Shown here: piece after piece, positions 34,993 through 48,300 of the stretch
Numbering within the stretch: the first letter of the stretch is position 1
How the letters are laid out: each line of letters starts with the position of its first letter
Source of the DNA: Ilyonectria destructans
Taxonomy: Eukaryota > Ascomycota > Sordariomycetes > Hypocreales > Nectriaceae
Direction: 5' to 3'
DNA length: 64,000 nucleotides
NCBI GenBank assembly: GCA_020740775.1
Contig: JAHEWK010000002.1
Span: 124,001-188,000, forward strand
Notes under the pieces: model-generated
Database searches by the model: none
What the model was told of the DNA's origin: nothing
What the model saw: only the letters and a program-made list of their open reading frames with translations
Position numbers and translations under genes: made by a program

Positions 34993-35853
34993 GCTTAATG
35001 ATTTTCTAATCGATCAGGGGCAATGAGAATGGGAATGTGGGATGTAGGATAATTGCAAGTGTTGAGTTGAGTGCTCAGTGACAACCCGTGTCGGGAAGGC
35101 GGCGTGGCATGGGAATGCCTTCTCTACTGGTCATATATGCATATAATATAGACAAGTAAATACATATTGTTGCGTGGCAACTTACCTCGGATATATGAAA
35201 ATGCCGTGCTTCGTATACCGTCTAATGGATAATGCCGACCCCTCTCAGCCCCAAGGTGTTACATCGCGGTTAGATCGCGGGGAGAGGGGGCGGATGGGGA
35301 AGACCGAGGACAGTTTAGCCCGTGACTCCGGACGGAGTTATGTCCAAAGTGATGAAAACCCTCATGGTATGTTCTCTCGATAATTTCAGATCAGAAATCG
35401 TGTATAAATTCGATTCGTCTAGATGACGAATGGTATTTTACCCCATCAATGCGTACCTCTTGGGCGGCATTTGATAGGATTTCGCTCACCCTTCCTTTTT
35501 CACCCTTTATGGTATGCTTCGCGAGGAATTATTCCTGCAATATTTCTGCACCTCGAGAGGTGCGTTTTCTGCTCGTTTAGGAGATATAAAGCACAAGGCA
35601 CCTGCATCGAAAAGACCCCCGGTCAAATTTCTGAAATCTGAAAAGAATGTGGCCTTACACGAATCACTCGGCATAATAGTGGCAACGGAATATTATCGAA
35701 GAGAATGCTCCTCAAAAGCAACGCGAAGTCACAGTGTTACGGACATGAAGCGATTTGAGACCTTACATCAACAAGTAGGCTTATACGGTAATTTTGAAGT
35801 CTGGTATTGATGATTGTAGCTGTTGCACACAGCTTGGTATGGAGCAGATTTCT
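34993..35853. other. Spacer between P450-C and regulator TF1
   Basis: No gene supported. It includes the likely P450-C promoter, with a CCG-TGT-CGG motif at 35086-35094, about 95 bp from the P450-C start. Short plus-strand frames at 35174-35383, 35423-35641 and 35514-35810 lack motifs. Confidence 0.45.
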
Positions 35854-38331
35854 CTAGAATGCGCGCACAAAATCTGGAAGAAAAATATTAAAAAAGTAAG
35901 CTATTGAATTTCGAGGGAAACGAATTGCAGCACATACCAAGTAACAAAAGTCCAATATTCCAGTATCGAGCGAACTTGCTCAGAATTAAGATTAATATGT
36001 CTTCATGAATGCTTGGCAATGGAGGATCTCCTCCAGCGTTTGAAACCTTTCGTAGATGTCGTGCAAATCTGAGCATGATTGCCGCTGGACCTGTAATTAT
36101 ACACACCATAGGTGGGGGACAAAACCCTATGAACTCGGGAGGCCAGGACTGATATATCCGAAAGGCCTCAGTTGCTGGTTGAATATAATCCTCGATGCTT
36201 GTGTTTGGTATGGCCGCTGATATAGCTGCAGTCACTGAAGATGCCGCAGGTGGTGAGACGGAGCCCGAAGATGTGTAGACGCTGTCAGCGAAAGATGTTG
36301 ATCCTGTGAGGGTCTGCCCTTTCGAGGCTCGCCGACTGAGCATTCTGGTGGCGATGTGACCACTGGAGGCCTATCAACACAGTATACTGGAACGACATAG
36401 GCGTAGCGTTTACCCTTGAATCATCGACCGTGTGAGAATCACCCAGTTGCTCTTCCCGTAATTTTGCTCGTCGAATAAAAGCCGATCGGTGCTTCCTCCA
36501 CATATCTCGTGGAACAGTAACGAGAAACAGCTCACTACCGTCTCAACTTCGGTCATATTTTTGATAGGGACGTGCCTTTGTTGACAGAGTTCAAGAGCTT
36601 GTACAGCAATGAAGTTGCTAATTAGAAACCACGCACGCTCATCTCGATTCTCCGAATCGCGGAGGGATTTCCAGCACTGTAGAATGTCTGTGTTGAGGCG
36701 TGCAGACTCAATTGGAGTCCCTGAGAACCAGGCTTCGTCTGAGACCGGTAGGTAGACATACATACGACATTTGTCAATCGAAAATGGGCGACGAGAGGAT
36801 ATGGAATCAAAAGAATCGAGCTCCCAGACTGCCCACCACGCCCGGCGCTGTTCCTCCTTGCAGATCCACTCTTCGCGCGAGGAGCTTGAATGCGGATCCT
36901 CGTCGATTCTGTGCAGGCCGAGACTGTACCCCAATCTCGTGCAGATTGCGGGCGTCAAATCACATCCTATATCTGGCCGGCACGACTGATTGTAGTATGC
37001 GAGTAGAATGCAGCCTTGCAGCCATTTCAAGGTGGGGGGCTCTGGGGCTCGAATCCTCGAACCGTTTTCTGGTAGATCATCCGTGCTTTTCGACTAAAGG
37101 GAACGCCTCGTTCCTTCAAACTAACGCCATCAAGGGAGGACAGTGTCGAGAAGCGAGCAGATAAAGCCATCATTCCATACACAACAAATTGTGATTCCTT
37201 CTCCGGGTTCATGTGATTAGCCGTGTTAAGTCTGGATAGGTAATTGATGCGAAACGTCGGCTTATGGAATAGTGGTAGGAAAACTTGTATTCTCCGGAAG
37301 TATAAGTTGATTCTATGGAAGTTAGCTGTTGTGTTCGTTTTGTCTGGGTGAAACGTACAGATCGTCAACCACGTCTGATGGCACGTCGAATAGACAACTC
37401 TCACTGCGGTCGCTTGTAGTGCGGAGGACATCCAATTGGTTTTGGCCATTCCCAGACTGCGACGGTTGGTCCTGATGAAGAGGCACTTCGTTTGGCGCAG
37501 GTCGACTTTCCGTGTTATCAAGGGAAACGAAATTGAAATTGGTCTCGCCCGCCACTATGGAGTTTGCGAAAGGGTCAAGCTGGGAGATTGATTCCTGCGT
37601 CCAGATATCCGGGAGTGCCTGAGTCAAGTCTACAGCATTTTGAATCAGCTTTCTTCATTTTGAGCCGCGCGAAAGAAGCACAGCTAAGTTGTTGCGAGGC
37701 AGAATATGTTGCTCTCGTTGGAAATGTACAGACGCTCCTGGGACATACTCGTGCGTCAGGTAAAGTTTGAAAGGAACCGGACTCACAGTCAACCATCTCC
37801 TGATCGGTTGGAGATGTGTGCTCATACTGACTTGACGGTTCTCTCACGAAACTTGCAGGAGTCCCCGGGTAACACGCCTCCTCGTCTGCGGCTGCGCTTC
37901 TCGAGTCGGAGTGAGGTTGATTGCTTTCTTCACGGGTAGACTCTGAAATGCCCATGAACGTGATAACGTCGCCTGATTCTGACGTTGGAACACCGGGCTG
38001 CTGTTGGTTTGAACACTGGGAATCTATTCCCGAGACTGCAACCTTATCATCTGTTTGTTGCACTGGGAGAGGATTTCTAGAAGACTCACCTGTATCGCTA
38101 TCGCTTGGACCATTGCTCCGGGACCGACGTTGAGCTCGTGGTTTGCGCTGAGGGTACCTACAATGCACTCGAACCCGTTTACAAAGTGCACATATCGGCT
38201 TAGCCCCATCACCTGGATATTATCCAGATCAGATTGACGATGTTGACTTTGCCAGGGACATTCCACTCACACCTGATCTTCTTCTTTCTACATTGTTCAC
38301 ACGCCCGGTTCGTTGTGGCGGCCTGGTTCAT
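35854..38331 (-). pseudogene. Zn(II)2Cys6 transcription factor TF1 with one frameshift
   Basis: Start at 38331 (MNQAATTNRACEQC). Exon 1 ends at 38271. An intron (38270-38213) splits the zinc cluster, which reads C-x2-C-x6-C-x6-C-x2-C-x6-C (ACEQCRKKKIRCDGAKPIC...). Next come a basic KPRAQRRSRS stretch, a Ser/Gln-rich linker, and introns 37786-37630 and 37358-37313. The fungal_trans domain (PF04082-like) follows: LYFRRIQVFLPLFHKPTF, LKWLQGCILLAYYNQ, EEQRRAWWAVWELDSFD. Two later introns lead to a stop at 35854. The frame breaks by one base at a C-run near 37040 (…PQSPPP / LKWLQGC…); one missing base would account for it. TF1 aligns with TF2 (61725 onward) over most of its length. It is likely a pathway-specific activator for neighbouring genes. 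The single lesion in a homopolymer may be a sequencing error, in which case the gene is intact. Confidence 0.8.
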
Positions 38332-39130
38332 CGCGGATTGGCGGACCAAGGGTGATGCTGCATGAAATGACTGGCTTGCAATGCAGACCAGGGAAACGAT
38401 AAGTGCCGGTAGAGTGCTTTCCAAAGGAGTTGCCAGCTTGTTGGTGGGAGGATGGAATTTGTGAAGTTGGCTGTGGATGCAAGTGCTAGCCCCACGACTT
38501 AAGATGCGGGGTACACTGTCGAGTCAAGCACCTAAACGGCACAAGCACAAGTACCGAAAGTGTTAGCCGTATCTGCTTACAGAGAGGACACATCCTGTCA
38601 TCCAATAGAGCGACAACTATTTCCAGTGGAACTACCTTACGGCTCAGAAATGGGAGTCATCCGGACCACCACCGCTTCGCCAAGGCACTACTCGGCATGC
38701 GTAAATATTTATCGAGGCGTGGCGCTACAAGTATGCCTCATTACTGGACGTTTTAGATTTGAGTGCATGATTTTATGACCAAGTATTCATCGAGGCCCGC
38801 ACTCATTTAGTTACTGACGCTCTTTTACGTCATGTAGGTTAATGCCGGTGTTTTCCTAGAATGGAGAGAACCTTCGCAAGTCTGAGCAGAGTTGGCTCCA
38901 TGCGTTAAAACTTCATGGGGCAAAAAGCACAGCAAAGAATTGTGACGAAAACTTGGGTGACGCGGTATCATGCAAAGGTTCTCGTTACTTATGTAGACCG
39001 CAACGTGACTTCAGCAGGCATGTTTTGGCCTTAGGGAAGAAAGATCAGAGAAGTGCGTGCCATTGCAAGAACTACCTAATTCCAAAGTACCCCCTTATCC
39101 TTTCGCATAATCAACTAAGCCAACGGCAAT
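38332..39130. other. Spacer upstream of TF1, downstream of the MFS gene
   Basis: No gene supported. It should contain the TF1 promoter. Small frames such as 38560-38778 have no motif. Confidence 0.45.
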
Positions 39131-41073
39131 CTAATTGAGAACACGGAGAGCGTTGTTGCTGTGCCACCAGGCCCTAGTTCTCTTTCCGTAAATGTACATC
39201 GGAATGGTTGTCAGAGAAAGCCCAAGCTGGATACCTCCAATAGTACCGAACATCGAGGAAGCTCCCCTTGTAGCAAGCCAATCGTTCAAGAAGTCTGGGC
39301 ACGAGGAACATGTCAGTACAACTCATATTTTCAGAGGTCTTTTCTCTCAGAAAACCGTCTCATGGGGCTGACAAGAAAATCCGAACCACAGGAAATTTTT
39401 CACCATCATGGATATGATGAAAGCTTCGACGCTGATGTCCCGGAAAGCATCAACAATATAGGCACCTACAGAATCTTTGATCAGCATCGTATTGCATTGA
39501 GAAACGTGAGAAACGTACCTGTGGACACCGCTGCGACTTGGACTGAGACGAAGACGACACCCCACATGGCAGCAGCAGCAACAGGACTTTTGCCTTCTGT
39601 GATGAGATTGCCGAAGAGGAAGTACCCGATGGTGGAAACGAAGGGCAGGAGAAGCATCAGTGGCAACCTGAATTCAGGTTCATAAATGCCATTGTTCCGT
39701 TTCGTCATCCATCGAGCCACAGGATCGGACAGTGCTCCGCAAATTATACATCCAATAGAGCCGCCGATGACTGGGCCAAACGCTATGTAACCCAATTGGG
39801 CCGTGTTGAGTAAATATGGAGTCGCAGAGAAAATCTGAGCGATGACTAGGGATATGCCAATCACCCACACTGAGCAAAATGAAACCATCAGAATGGACCA
39901 GGCGACCGCTGGATTGATCAGGACAAAGAAAGGCCGAGTAAGCATCTTGAGGAGCGATTCATCCGAAAATGAGCCATGATAGGGTTTCATCCTCCCAAGG
40001 TAATGCTCACGGGCAGGCGCTGCAGTTGATATTTGGGTCGCTGTCTTCTCAAGAGTCTCTACATGAGTCGCGTATTGACTCTTGTGCGAGTCAACCTTAT
40101 TCACAGCCTACTTTGATGTTAAAACAAGTTAAGAATTTTGCGGGCATAAACTCACATCGTTAGAATTCGTATCCAGGTTGTACATTGCACGACGGTTAAA
40201 GGCAGTCTCCCAACCGAAGAGGACACAACAGAGCCATCCAATGCCGACAAACAGAGACAGCAGGTAAAAAACCCAGCGCCAGCCAAGATCCATCGTGATC
40301 TTTCCGGCAATGGACGACGGCAGATTGGCAATACCGGACTGGGCCATCACATATATTGCCATGCGCTTCCCTCGCTCGTGGACGTGGAAAAGATCACCAA
40401 CGATGGCAAATGTAACACTCTCGAAAAATGCCAGTCCGAGACCTTGCAAAACTCGAGCACCAACCAAAGAACCATACGATTGTGCACGGCCAGCCCAGAT
40501 ACATCCTGCTAGAACAGCAGACATGGAAAACAGACATGTGGGTCGCTTTCCATATTTGCGTGCGCATGCGGATATGAAAATGCCAGTGGCCCCAGCTGCG
40601 CATAGCTGGTAACCAGTGAGCAGCGAGAAGTCCGTGAACGTGATTCCGAATTCCGTCATGATCGGAAGAGCCATCGACGATAAGAGGGGACCGACGCTGA
40701 GTCACCGTTAGTTGTTGATATCTATAAGCTACCCTGACACCTACCCTCCGGTCACTAATACTGTGCAAAAACAGTACAGTATTAGTATGCAATCTCGTTG
40801 CCATAGCGGCCAATTGAGCGGATCATTTGGGTTATTGGAAGGCTGAGGCACTAAAATCACATGAGCGTTCTTTCCAGTCCCCTTCCTGAGACCCGAGAGC
40901 TCGAGCTCTGCTGTATTTGTCTCAGAATCGAGTAAAACAGTACCCTGTTTTGGAGTTAGATTTTAACCTGTGCCAAGGCGCCTTTTGGAAAAAGAACGGA
41001 GGTGGAAGGGGAGATAAATTACCGGCACATGGTGCCCAGCGCCAGCATTGTGTTCAAGGACTCCGAGAGCCAT
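39131..41073 (-). CDS. MFS transporter (DHA1-like drug/metabolite efflux)
   Basis: Six exons join in frame: 41073-41023, 40944-40745, 40696-40156, 40107-39519, 39465-39373 and 39294-39131. They give 545 aa with no lesion. A hydrophilic N-terminus leads to the DPLNWPLWQRD motif typical of fungal DHA1 proteins at the first helix. MFS signature A follows between helices 2 and 3 (ISACARKYGKRP), then a helix-4 Arg segment (GARVLQGLGLAFFESVTFAIVGD) and a long central cytoplasmic loop with DESLLKMLTRPFFVLINPAVAW before helix 7. The last helices are AYIVDAFRDISVEAFIISMMVKNFLWFGFS and GTIGGIQLGLSLTTIPMYIYGKR. About 12 membrane helices are expected. Likely role: plasma-membrane export of a metabolite or xenobiotic by proton antiport. 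It is divergently arranged with the VOC gene across about 1 kb. Substrate unknown. Confidence 0.9.
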
Positions 41074-42109
41074 AGCGAGTCAAAATTAATCAAAAACCTG
41101 AATTGCTGAGAGAAATTCTTTTTGAGGAAACCCACTGTTGCAATATCATAATATGATCAGGGGCGCGCTTTTATAAGTCGAAATCCTTGGTTCACGAAAA
41201 ATGCGGGGCCCTATGATTTTAGATCTGGAGATGCCGAATCGAGAAGCCGACAAATGTCCCAATATTAAAACTGAGGAAGAGTAAAGTTGGTCTAGGCGCA
41301 CTCCCCGGACTTTCGTCAAGTGGAGCTAAATTGGTGGTGATAGTGAGCGCGCTCCTCACGGCATTTTGAAGAATGTGGTGGACACGGCATTATAACCCTG
41401 CAATACCCCAAGCTAATGAGGCGGGAAAAGTAAGCTTAGTCACAAACACACATAAGGTTGCTCACAGTGCGTGGAAAAACCAGAGCAGCTTCGGAATTAT
41501 TTAATTTCGTCAATAAAGCACAGAGAAATAGAGACTCAGCAGACTGGAATGACGCAGGGCTCTCCCGACTCACGCATTCTTCTCACGATCTGGTGTTGCC
41601 TACAAACTTCAGCTGAAAGCGGGGCGTGTAGGGGGGAGGATGAGGATGGCCAATGAGGGTCCGCAGATTCACGGTTTGGCGAAAGGAGGACGGGGTGATA
41701 GGGATGTAGAGTTGTTTAGTTAACATTAACTATGGAGATTGATTTAGTGACAAAAGGGAAAGTGGGGACGGCTTTACGAACTCTTAACAATTAGCAGATC
41801 CGCTAACCAGACTAGAAGTGTAAAAGAAAAAAAAGCCTGTTAATAATACCCCGCGATTTTTGGAACGACGGATGTCAACATGGTTGTTTGGGTTTGGTTG
41901 AATGAGAAGCCGCGGTAAAATGTCGTTTGTTGTGACCCCGGAACTATCGCTCCACTTCCGCTTACGTGCGCATTGACCCAGGAACTGCTAACCTTGGCGC
42001 CGAGACTATTGACATATTTCCGGATTGACAAAAGGCTCATTAAATTATCCGCCAGCTCTTCTCCCTCGCGTCCCAGGTCTGATAATCGCAACCACCAAGA
42101 TCAGTCAAC
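41074..42109. promoter_or_regulatory. Divergent promoter region of MFS and VOC genes
   Basis: The 1,036-bp gap between two outward-facing start codons (41073 minus, 42110 plus) must carry both promoters. No clear TATA box. A purine-rich patch lies at 41620-41700. I saw no symmetrical CGG pair of convincing spacing, so I cannot point to the regulator site. Confidence 0.4.
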
Positions 42110-43330
42110 ATGGCGTTGACCAAGATACACGTGAAGAGTCTTGCATTCGTGCACTATCAACACTCTGACCTTGAAAATGCTCTGGACTTTTTCAAAGACT
42201 TTGGTTTAGTCGAAGAGGACCGACAGCCAACTCGAGCCTTCCTGAGAGGTAATGGCACCCAGCCGTACGTCTACCTCGCAGAGCAATCGTCGGATGATAG
42301 CCGGCATTTTATTGGAGCTTATTGGAACGTGTGCACCGCCAAAGACTTGGAAAATGCAACGACCCTACCAGGCGTCACAGCAATACAGGACCTTGATGGC
42401 CCTGGGGGCGGTAAAGTTGTTAGAGTAAAGGATCCACATGGCTTCGTCGTTGGGTTTCTACACGGACAAACTCTCAGAACCTCTCAAGACGACTCACTTC
42501 AGCTTGAACTAGCCACCAGTGATGCTCGTCCCAACACAGCTACTGAAAAACTCCGAGAAGGACCGACTCGCAGATTCAAACAGGGTCCAAGCCCAGTTCA
42601 CAAACTCGGCCACTTCGGCATTGGCGTTCCAAAAGCAAGATATCAAGAGACGATGAATTGGTACACTTCTGTTCTCAATTTGAAGCCAACGGATGCGATT
42701 TTCGATCCAAAAACAGATGAGGAGATCACCTGTTTTACTCACATCGATCTAGGGGAGGAATATACCGATCATCATGTCAGTGATAATAATCACTTCTTTC
42801 TAGACGAACTCGTATATTTAATTCTAAATTACTGACACCTTTCAACGTTGCAGGCCTTCTTTGTCGGTTCATCTGCGACTTCGACTGTGGCATATCCGCA
42901 TCACTGCAGCTTCGAGGTCAATGACTTTGATACACAGATCCTAGGCCACGACTGGCTTAGATCAAAGGGCTGGACGAATTGCTGGGGGATTGGAAGACAT
43001 GTTCTTGGTAGTCAGATATTTGACTATTGGTGAGTGTCCTATCAGACCTACTCCTTACATATATTATAATGCATCTGACCTCTGTTTTGAAGGTTTGATG
43101 CGTCGGGAAATGTGGTCGAGCATTATTCAGATGGAGATCTGGTCAATCGGGACTCCCCGTTTCACAGAGAACCTGCAGGGCCGAACTCGCTCTACATTTG
43201 GGGACCAAATCTTCCACTCGCATTCCTATCAGGAAAACTCGAGGATGTTGGAAAGGTGGCTAAGGCCCCTCCCGATGTTGTGGCAGCAAAACCCGCAGTG
43301 TTTGAGAACAAGGCACTTGAGAAAGCATGA
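42110..43330 (+). CDS. Two-domain VOC protein, extradiol-dioxygenase-like
   Basis: Exons 42110-42775, 42854-43029 and 43093-43330 join in frame to 359 aa. Two glyoxalase/bleomycin-resistance/dioxygenase (VOC) modules are visible. The N-terminal one covers about residues 8-125, including HYQHSDLENALDFFKDFGL and DPHGFVVGFLHG. The C-terminal one covers about 162-300, including HKLGHFGIGVPKARYQETMNWYTSVL. The C-terminal module keeps a plausible 2-His-1-carboxylate iron triad: His168 (GHFGIGV), His238 or His239 (YPHHCSFEV) and Glu290 (VVEHYSDGD). This is the arrangement of type I extradiol catechol dioxygenases such as homoprotocatechuate 2,3-dioxygenase. Proposed role: iron-dependent ring cleavage of a catechol-like substrate, or a related VOC reaction; substrate not known. 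The gene has no lesion and shares its promoter region with the MFS transporter, so the two may act together in catabolism or detoxification. Confidence 0.85.
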
Positions 43331-43745
43331 GATTCCTAGAGAGGGGATGGGAAAAGACTTGAGTAACGCCAATCAAACATCATTTAAGATACTCAGTACT
43401 CCAATTTGAAATTCATCGTGATACATGTGACGGAAGACCACACTTTCTGAATATCCTTCTTGGCACATCCACTAAATGTCCAGGATGCTATGGCAGGCAG
43501 GCACTGCCGCCACGCGGACGTGACTACATATGGTCCTTCCTATAGCTACTAAGAAAACTTGGACAACATGACACTTTGAGCATTCATTTTGTGACCACAG
43601 CACAGGACATGTTGGAACCCGCTCACCCTTGATGTGGCTCATCTGCTTGTTTGATCACGCAATTCTCCTGTACTGTATTCAACAGCATGATATATAAAGG
43701 TGAATATGAAATTGTAGTGGCGGTGTGCTTCGAATTAAATGCTTC
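43331..43745. other. Spacer, VOC 3' region
   Basis: Normal composition, no gene or repeat recognised. Confidence 0.5.
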
Positions 43746-44581
43746 TCAACGATGTGATATAGCCAACAGTGTCACCATCTCGGCATGAGAGGGAACAGAG
43801 AACTCAAACCCGTAGAACTGTCGATATTTGGGGCGCAAAGTTTTCATATCAGCCTCGCTGACCCTACCTAACCACGGCACCATCAACGCCGCGTGGTTAT
43901 TGTAATTTCTTTATATTTCAACCATACCAAATTTAACAGCTTTCATTACTTCTGCCACTACGGCGTCTAGATTATCCAAGTACTGTTTAACAAAAGCAAT
44001 AACTATCATTCTTACTAACATTTCTACAGCTACCCACATAATAAACTCAATCCAAGTCCCCAAGCTACGTGACATCAAGGCGGTAATAGACAGTATTTTC
44101 AGCCGTCCCAACTCTAAAATGGAGGCTGATCGCCATTCATAAGATCGGGAATATACATGACCTTTTCTTCCATAAGTTGAAATACACTAGCATCATCGTA
44201 GTCAGCTGCTCTCTCAAATCCATCAAACTGGATAGTAACACCGTCGAACTTAAACGTACCCTTAAGCCAGGTAACAGTTTCTATCAGATGAGGCAATATG
44301 TACTTAAGAAATCTCATCTTCTATACCATCTTAGTCGACGCAATAATTCGAACGTCTTTAACGCCAGCCGCTTTAGATGCCTCAATCACCTCAGCCATAG
44401 AGATAATATAGTTAGCATGGTTGTGTAGGTATATGATCGCAGTTACGGGGAGACTGGTAACGTCGGCGATGGCAGTTAAACTGTTCTTCCTTTGACCCTC
44501 CAGTACTTTAAGGAGGAGAACACCGGTTTCGTTAACATAGAAGGTCGCGGTGTAGAAGCCGCCGTTAAAAAGTACGCTCAT
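43746..44581 (-). pseudogene. Metallo-beta-lactamase-fold hydrolase remnant
   Basis: Minus-strand translation recovers the family in order. FNGGFYTATFYVNETGVLLL is followed by TAIADVTSLPVTAIIYLHNHANYI. Then come AAGVKDVRIIAST, GTFKFDGVTIQFDG, DDASVFQLMEEKVMYIPDLMNGDQPPF, FVKQYLDNLDAVVAEVMKAVKFG and NYNNHAALMVPWLGRVSEADMKTLRPKY. In active members the metal site is HxHxDH; here it reads H-N-H-A-N-Y, so the second metal's Asp and His are gone. Stops interrupt it: TAG after IASTKMV, and TAA after GMVEI before NYNNHAA. The Asp to Asn and TAG changes are transition type. The region is mildly AT-rich and lies next to AT island 2. The N-terminal part is not visible. Alkylsulfatase-like and lactonase-like relatives are both possible. 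Confidence 0.6.
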
Positions 44582-45218
44582 TCACACAATCGTTACATGA
44601 AGCAAGGGGTGGAGATAGTGCGGTTGAAGAGGTCATCGATTTTCTCTCCATCCTGGAGGGTTCCACGGATTTTGCCCCGACCATCGATATGGCTGGGGCA
44701 AGTCCTGCGATTTCATGCTGTGTATGACCCGTGATTCGGGCTGGATCGGCAAGAGCAGCTGAAAGCACGTAAAAAGGGCTTCACCAAGATAGGTGAAAAA
44801 GCGAATACAATGTCAAATAAATAATAAGGCATTAGTATTCCGTTCCACGAAACTTGTCAGGTCATTGAAGAGGCGTTTGTCAGCTATCGATAGTAGTTCT
44901 TGCATACAATTTAAGGGCACCGATGCCAACATTCGGGGTCGCCAATATGTATTACCGATCGAGGAGTTCGGAAATAACTCACAAAATAGTGCGACCCACA
45001 CGTACCCCACGTTTTTGTTCTCCGCGTTTAGGGGCGGGGTTTTCATATGGGGCCTCGGACTTTGGAGCTGTTAGATTGGACCATGCACCCGGCATGCTAC
45101 GCTTGCTTTCCGACAGAAGCCGGCATTAGAAGTAGGCCGCGGTGAAGAAATCGATCTCGAACTGCATATATACCCCGCACTTCAGTCCCCTTGCTTCTCC
45201 TGCAACGTATTTTAATTA
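44582..45218. other. Decayed spacer before AT island 2
   Basis: Short frames remain on both strands. A minus-strand frame at 44813-45046 (SSIGNTYWRPRMLASVPLNCMQ...) has a protein-like look, but I cannot name it. Composition changes abruptly to AT-rich at about 45.2 kb. Confidence 0.35.
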
Positions 45219-45310
45219 TAAGTTAGATACTCTAATAATAAACTGACCTCCTTTTTAACTACCTGGCTCTATTAAAATCAGCAAATTACTACTTTTTAAA
45301 ATTACAATAT
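45219..45310 (+). repeat. Left terminal inverted repeat of AT island 2
   Basis: Matches the reverse complement of 52394-52486 over about 90 bp with mostly transition differences and one or two indels. Confidence 0.7.
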
Positions 45311-48300
45311 TTAATAATAGAAAGATAGTATAAATTTATAATAAATGTTATAGCTTTTAAGATAGCTAATTAAAAAATTTAAAAAATTACCTTTTTACTA
45401 ATTAACTATAAAGTTTTTAAGTTTTAAAATATAATTTTTTAAAAAAAGGGTTTATACTATATTTATATCTATTATAAGAGTTTTATGTATTTAAATATTC
45501 AAAAATAGCTATATATATTTATTAAAGTAGCTATTTATTTTTTAAAAAACTAATAGTTTAAGTTACTTTATAGTTATTATTAAAATTAATATTTACTTTT
45601 AAGATATTTAAATTAAAATACTTTTTTATTATATATTAAATATTATTATTTTAAAGACTTATAATATAATTTATAAATAAATAAAGTTATTTTCTTATTA
45701 TATATTAAATACTATATTTTTAAATACTTATAACTTTTTTTAAATTAAAATTAAAATAAACTAACTTTTATATTTATAAAGTTTAATATTAAATATTAAA
45801 CTTCTTTTAAAATTAAAAAGAATCTTAAAAAACTTTAAAATATCTAAATAGAAAAGTAAAAACTAATTATTATTAATTATTATATATTTTTATATTTTAT
45901 TTATAAGGGATTTTAGGAATTTTATAAAAAGTTTATTACTTAATAAGTTTAATTTAAAAGACTTATAAATATTAAGTTACTATTAATTTTAATTATTTAA
46001 TTTTACTTAAGCTATTTTAGCAGCAGAAAGAAATAGAAATAACACCCAACTTATTAACCTACTCTAAGGAAGATATATAGTAGGTTATTATATAGATATC
46101 TTAGCTGGTCAGCCTGAAGCTGTATTAGATTATATATATAAGGTTGGATTAATTTGAGGCTTATATCTTCTAGTAGGAAAGTATCTTATAAGAAGGTATA
46201 TAGAGTAGATTATAGGAAATCTCACTAGTAAGATATTAATAGAGGCTATAGCAGCTTAATATCTAAGGGGTATTAAAAATAGAGGTTAGATAAGGAACAT
46301 AGTAACAGTTAAAAATAGACTTAAATAAATCTCTTAAAAATAAAGGTAATAATTAAATAGATTCTCTAGCTATCTTAAGTTCTTATAGCCTCTCTAACTT
46401 CTAGGAAAAATCTCTATAAAAGTGAAAATTGATATTTCTTTTAGTGCTGTTTTTAATCTTCTCTTTTAACCTTATTTAAACCCTCCTTAGATATCCCTAC
46501 TAGTAACTAGCTAGCTTAAGTATTTTTAACTGTCTATTATACTATAATATAAGTTATAATATATATAATATATAAACTCCTATTATATAATAGTTAAATA
46601 CTTAAAATCTTATAGTAAATTATCAGTTTAAATTTATTTAAAAGTATAATAATTAAAATTAAAACTTTAAGGAATTTAATATTCTTAAAAATAATAACTT
46701 TAGGAAGTTAAATTAAAGAATTTCTTATTAAAAGACTACTTAATTTACTATAGTTTATATATAACTAATTAAATTATTATTTTTAATAAATTTAAATAAG
46801 ATATATTAATAAAAAGTACTTAAGAATTCTTATTATTAAGCTATTATATAATTATTAAAAGGAAGGTTTTATATAAAATATATATTATTATTTAATTTTT
46901 TCTATTTTAATTATTTTAAGAGATATTTATTTAATTATTTAACCTTACTATTTATAAATAATATTATTTTATTATTTAGCTATTAACCTTTTTATTACTA
47001 GATATAATACTAACTATTTATCTCTATTATTTAAAAATACTATATAGCTTTAATTTATTTAATAATATTAAGTAAAAATAGAAAAAAACTAAATAAATAA
47101 TATTATATTTTCTTAATTTATTTATATAGCTAGATATATAATAAGAAAATAACTATACTATATAAAATATATTTAGGTTTTTCTTTTAGCTTTATATAAT
47201 ATTATTAAATGAATTAAAGCTATATAGTATTTTTAAATAGTAGATATAAATAGTTAGTATTATATTTAGTAATAAAAATAAAAATAATTAAATAATAAAG
47301 ATATTATATATTAATTTTTACCTTAAATTTTAATTTAACTTTTTAATTTTTAATTTTACTATCTGCAGTTAATAGTTTTACTATTTATAATTAATAATAT
47401 TGCTATTTATAAGTAAAAACCTTAAAATAGTAAGCTTATCTTAAGTAATAAAATATAAAAGAATATCTTTTATTATTAAAAAGCTAATCTTTCTTTTAAT
47501 AACTATTTAATTTCTTTAACTTTTATTATAATTTATTTAACTATCTATAAAGATTTATATAATATCTATTTTATAGTAATACCTACTATATCTTAATTTT
47601 ATACTTAAAATCTATTTTAACCTTATTAGTATCTTCTATAATATCTTTTTACTCTTTCTTTCCTTTTATATTATAGCTATACTAAATATAGTATACAGAT
47701 TAAATAAAATAAAAAATATTAAGATTCTAAATTATTCTCTACTCTTTCTATAAATAAAATCTTTACAGTAAAATCTATAACTACTACAGACTAAATTCAG
47801 TATAAAGGTATACTATAACTAATTTAAATAACTACCTACTAAATAAAACTAAATATAAACTTAAAGTAATTATCTTAAAAATAGCTTTCTTCTTAATATA
47901 GAGGTTAGTAATATTCTTAGTTAATACTGCTATAAGTTATACCTAAAGTATAAGTAATAAGGCTCCAGCCTTATTATATCTTATAGAAGTAATTATAACT
48001 GCAGTTAAAAAGGCAGTAGTAGCTACTCTATAGAAATTAGATAATAAGGCTTTAATATAGGCTTAAGTTACTTATACTATAGGGATATTTTAGCCTTTTA
48101 ATATACTAATAGCTAAATTACTCCCCTCTTATTTAAGTAGAGAGATTATTATTAAATTACTAAGTATAGCTTTTAGTATTACCAGTTATATACCGGCTGA
48201 TAAAGTAATAGCTATAAATTATACCTTTTTAAAGAGCTTTCTCTCTTCTATAGTAACTTTATACTGCCTTCTCAGTAGGAATATTACTATCTTCTTCTAC

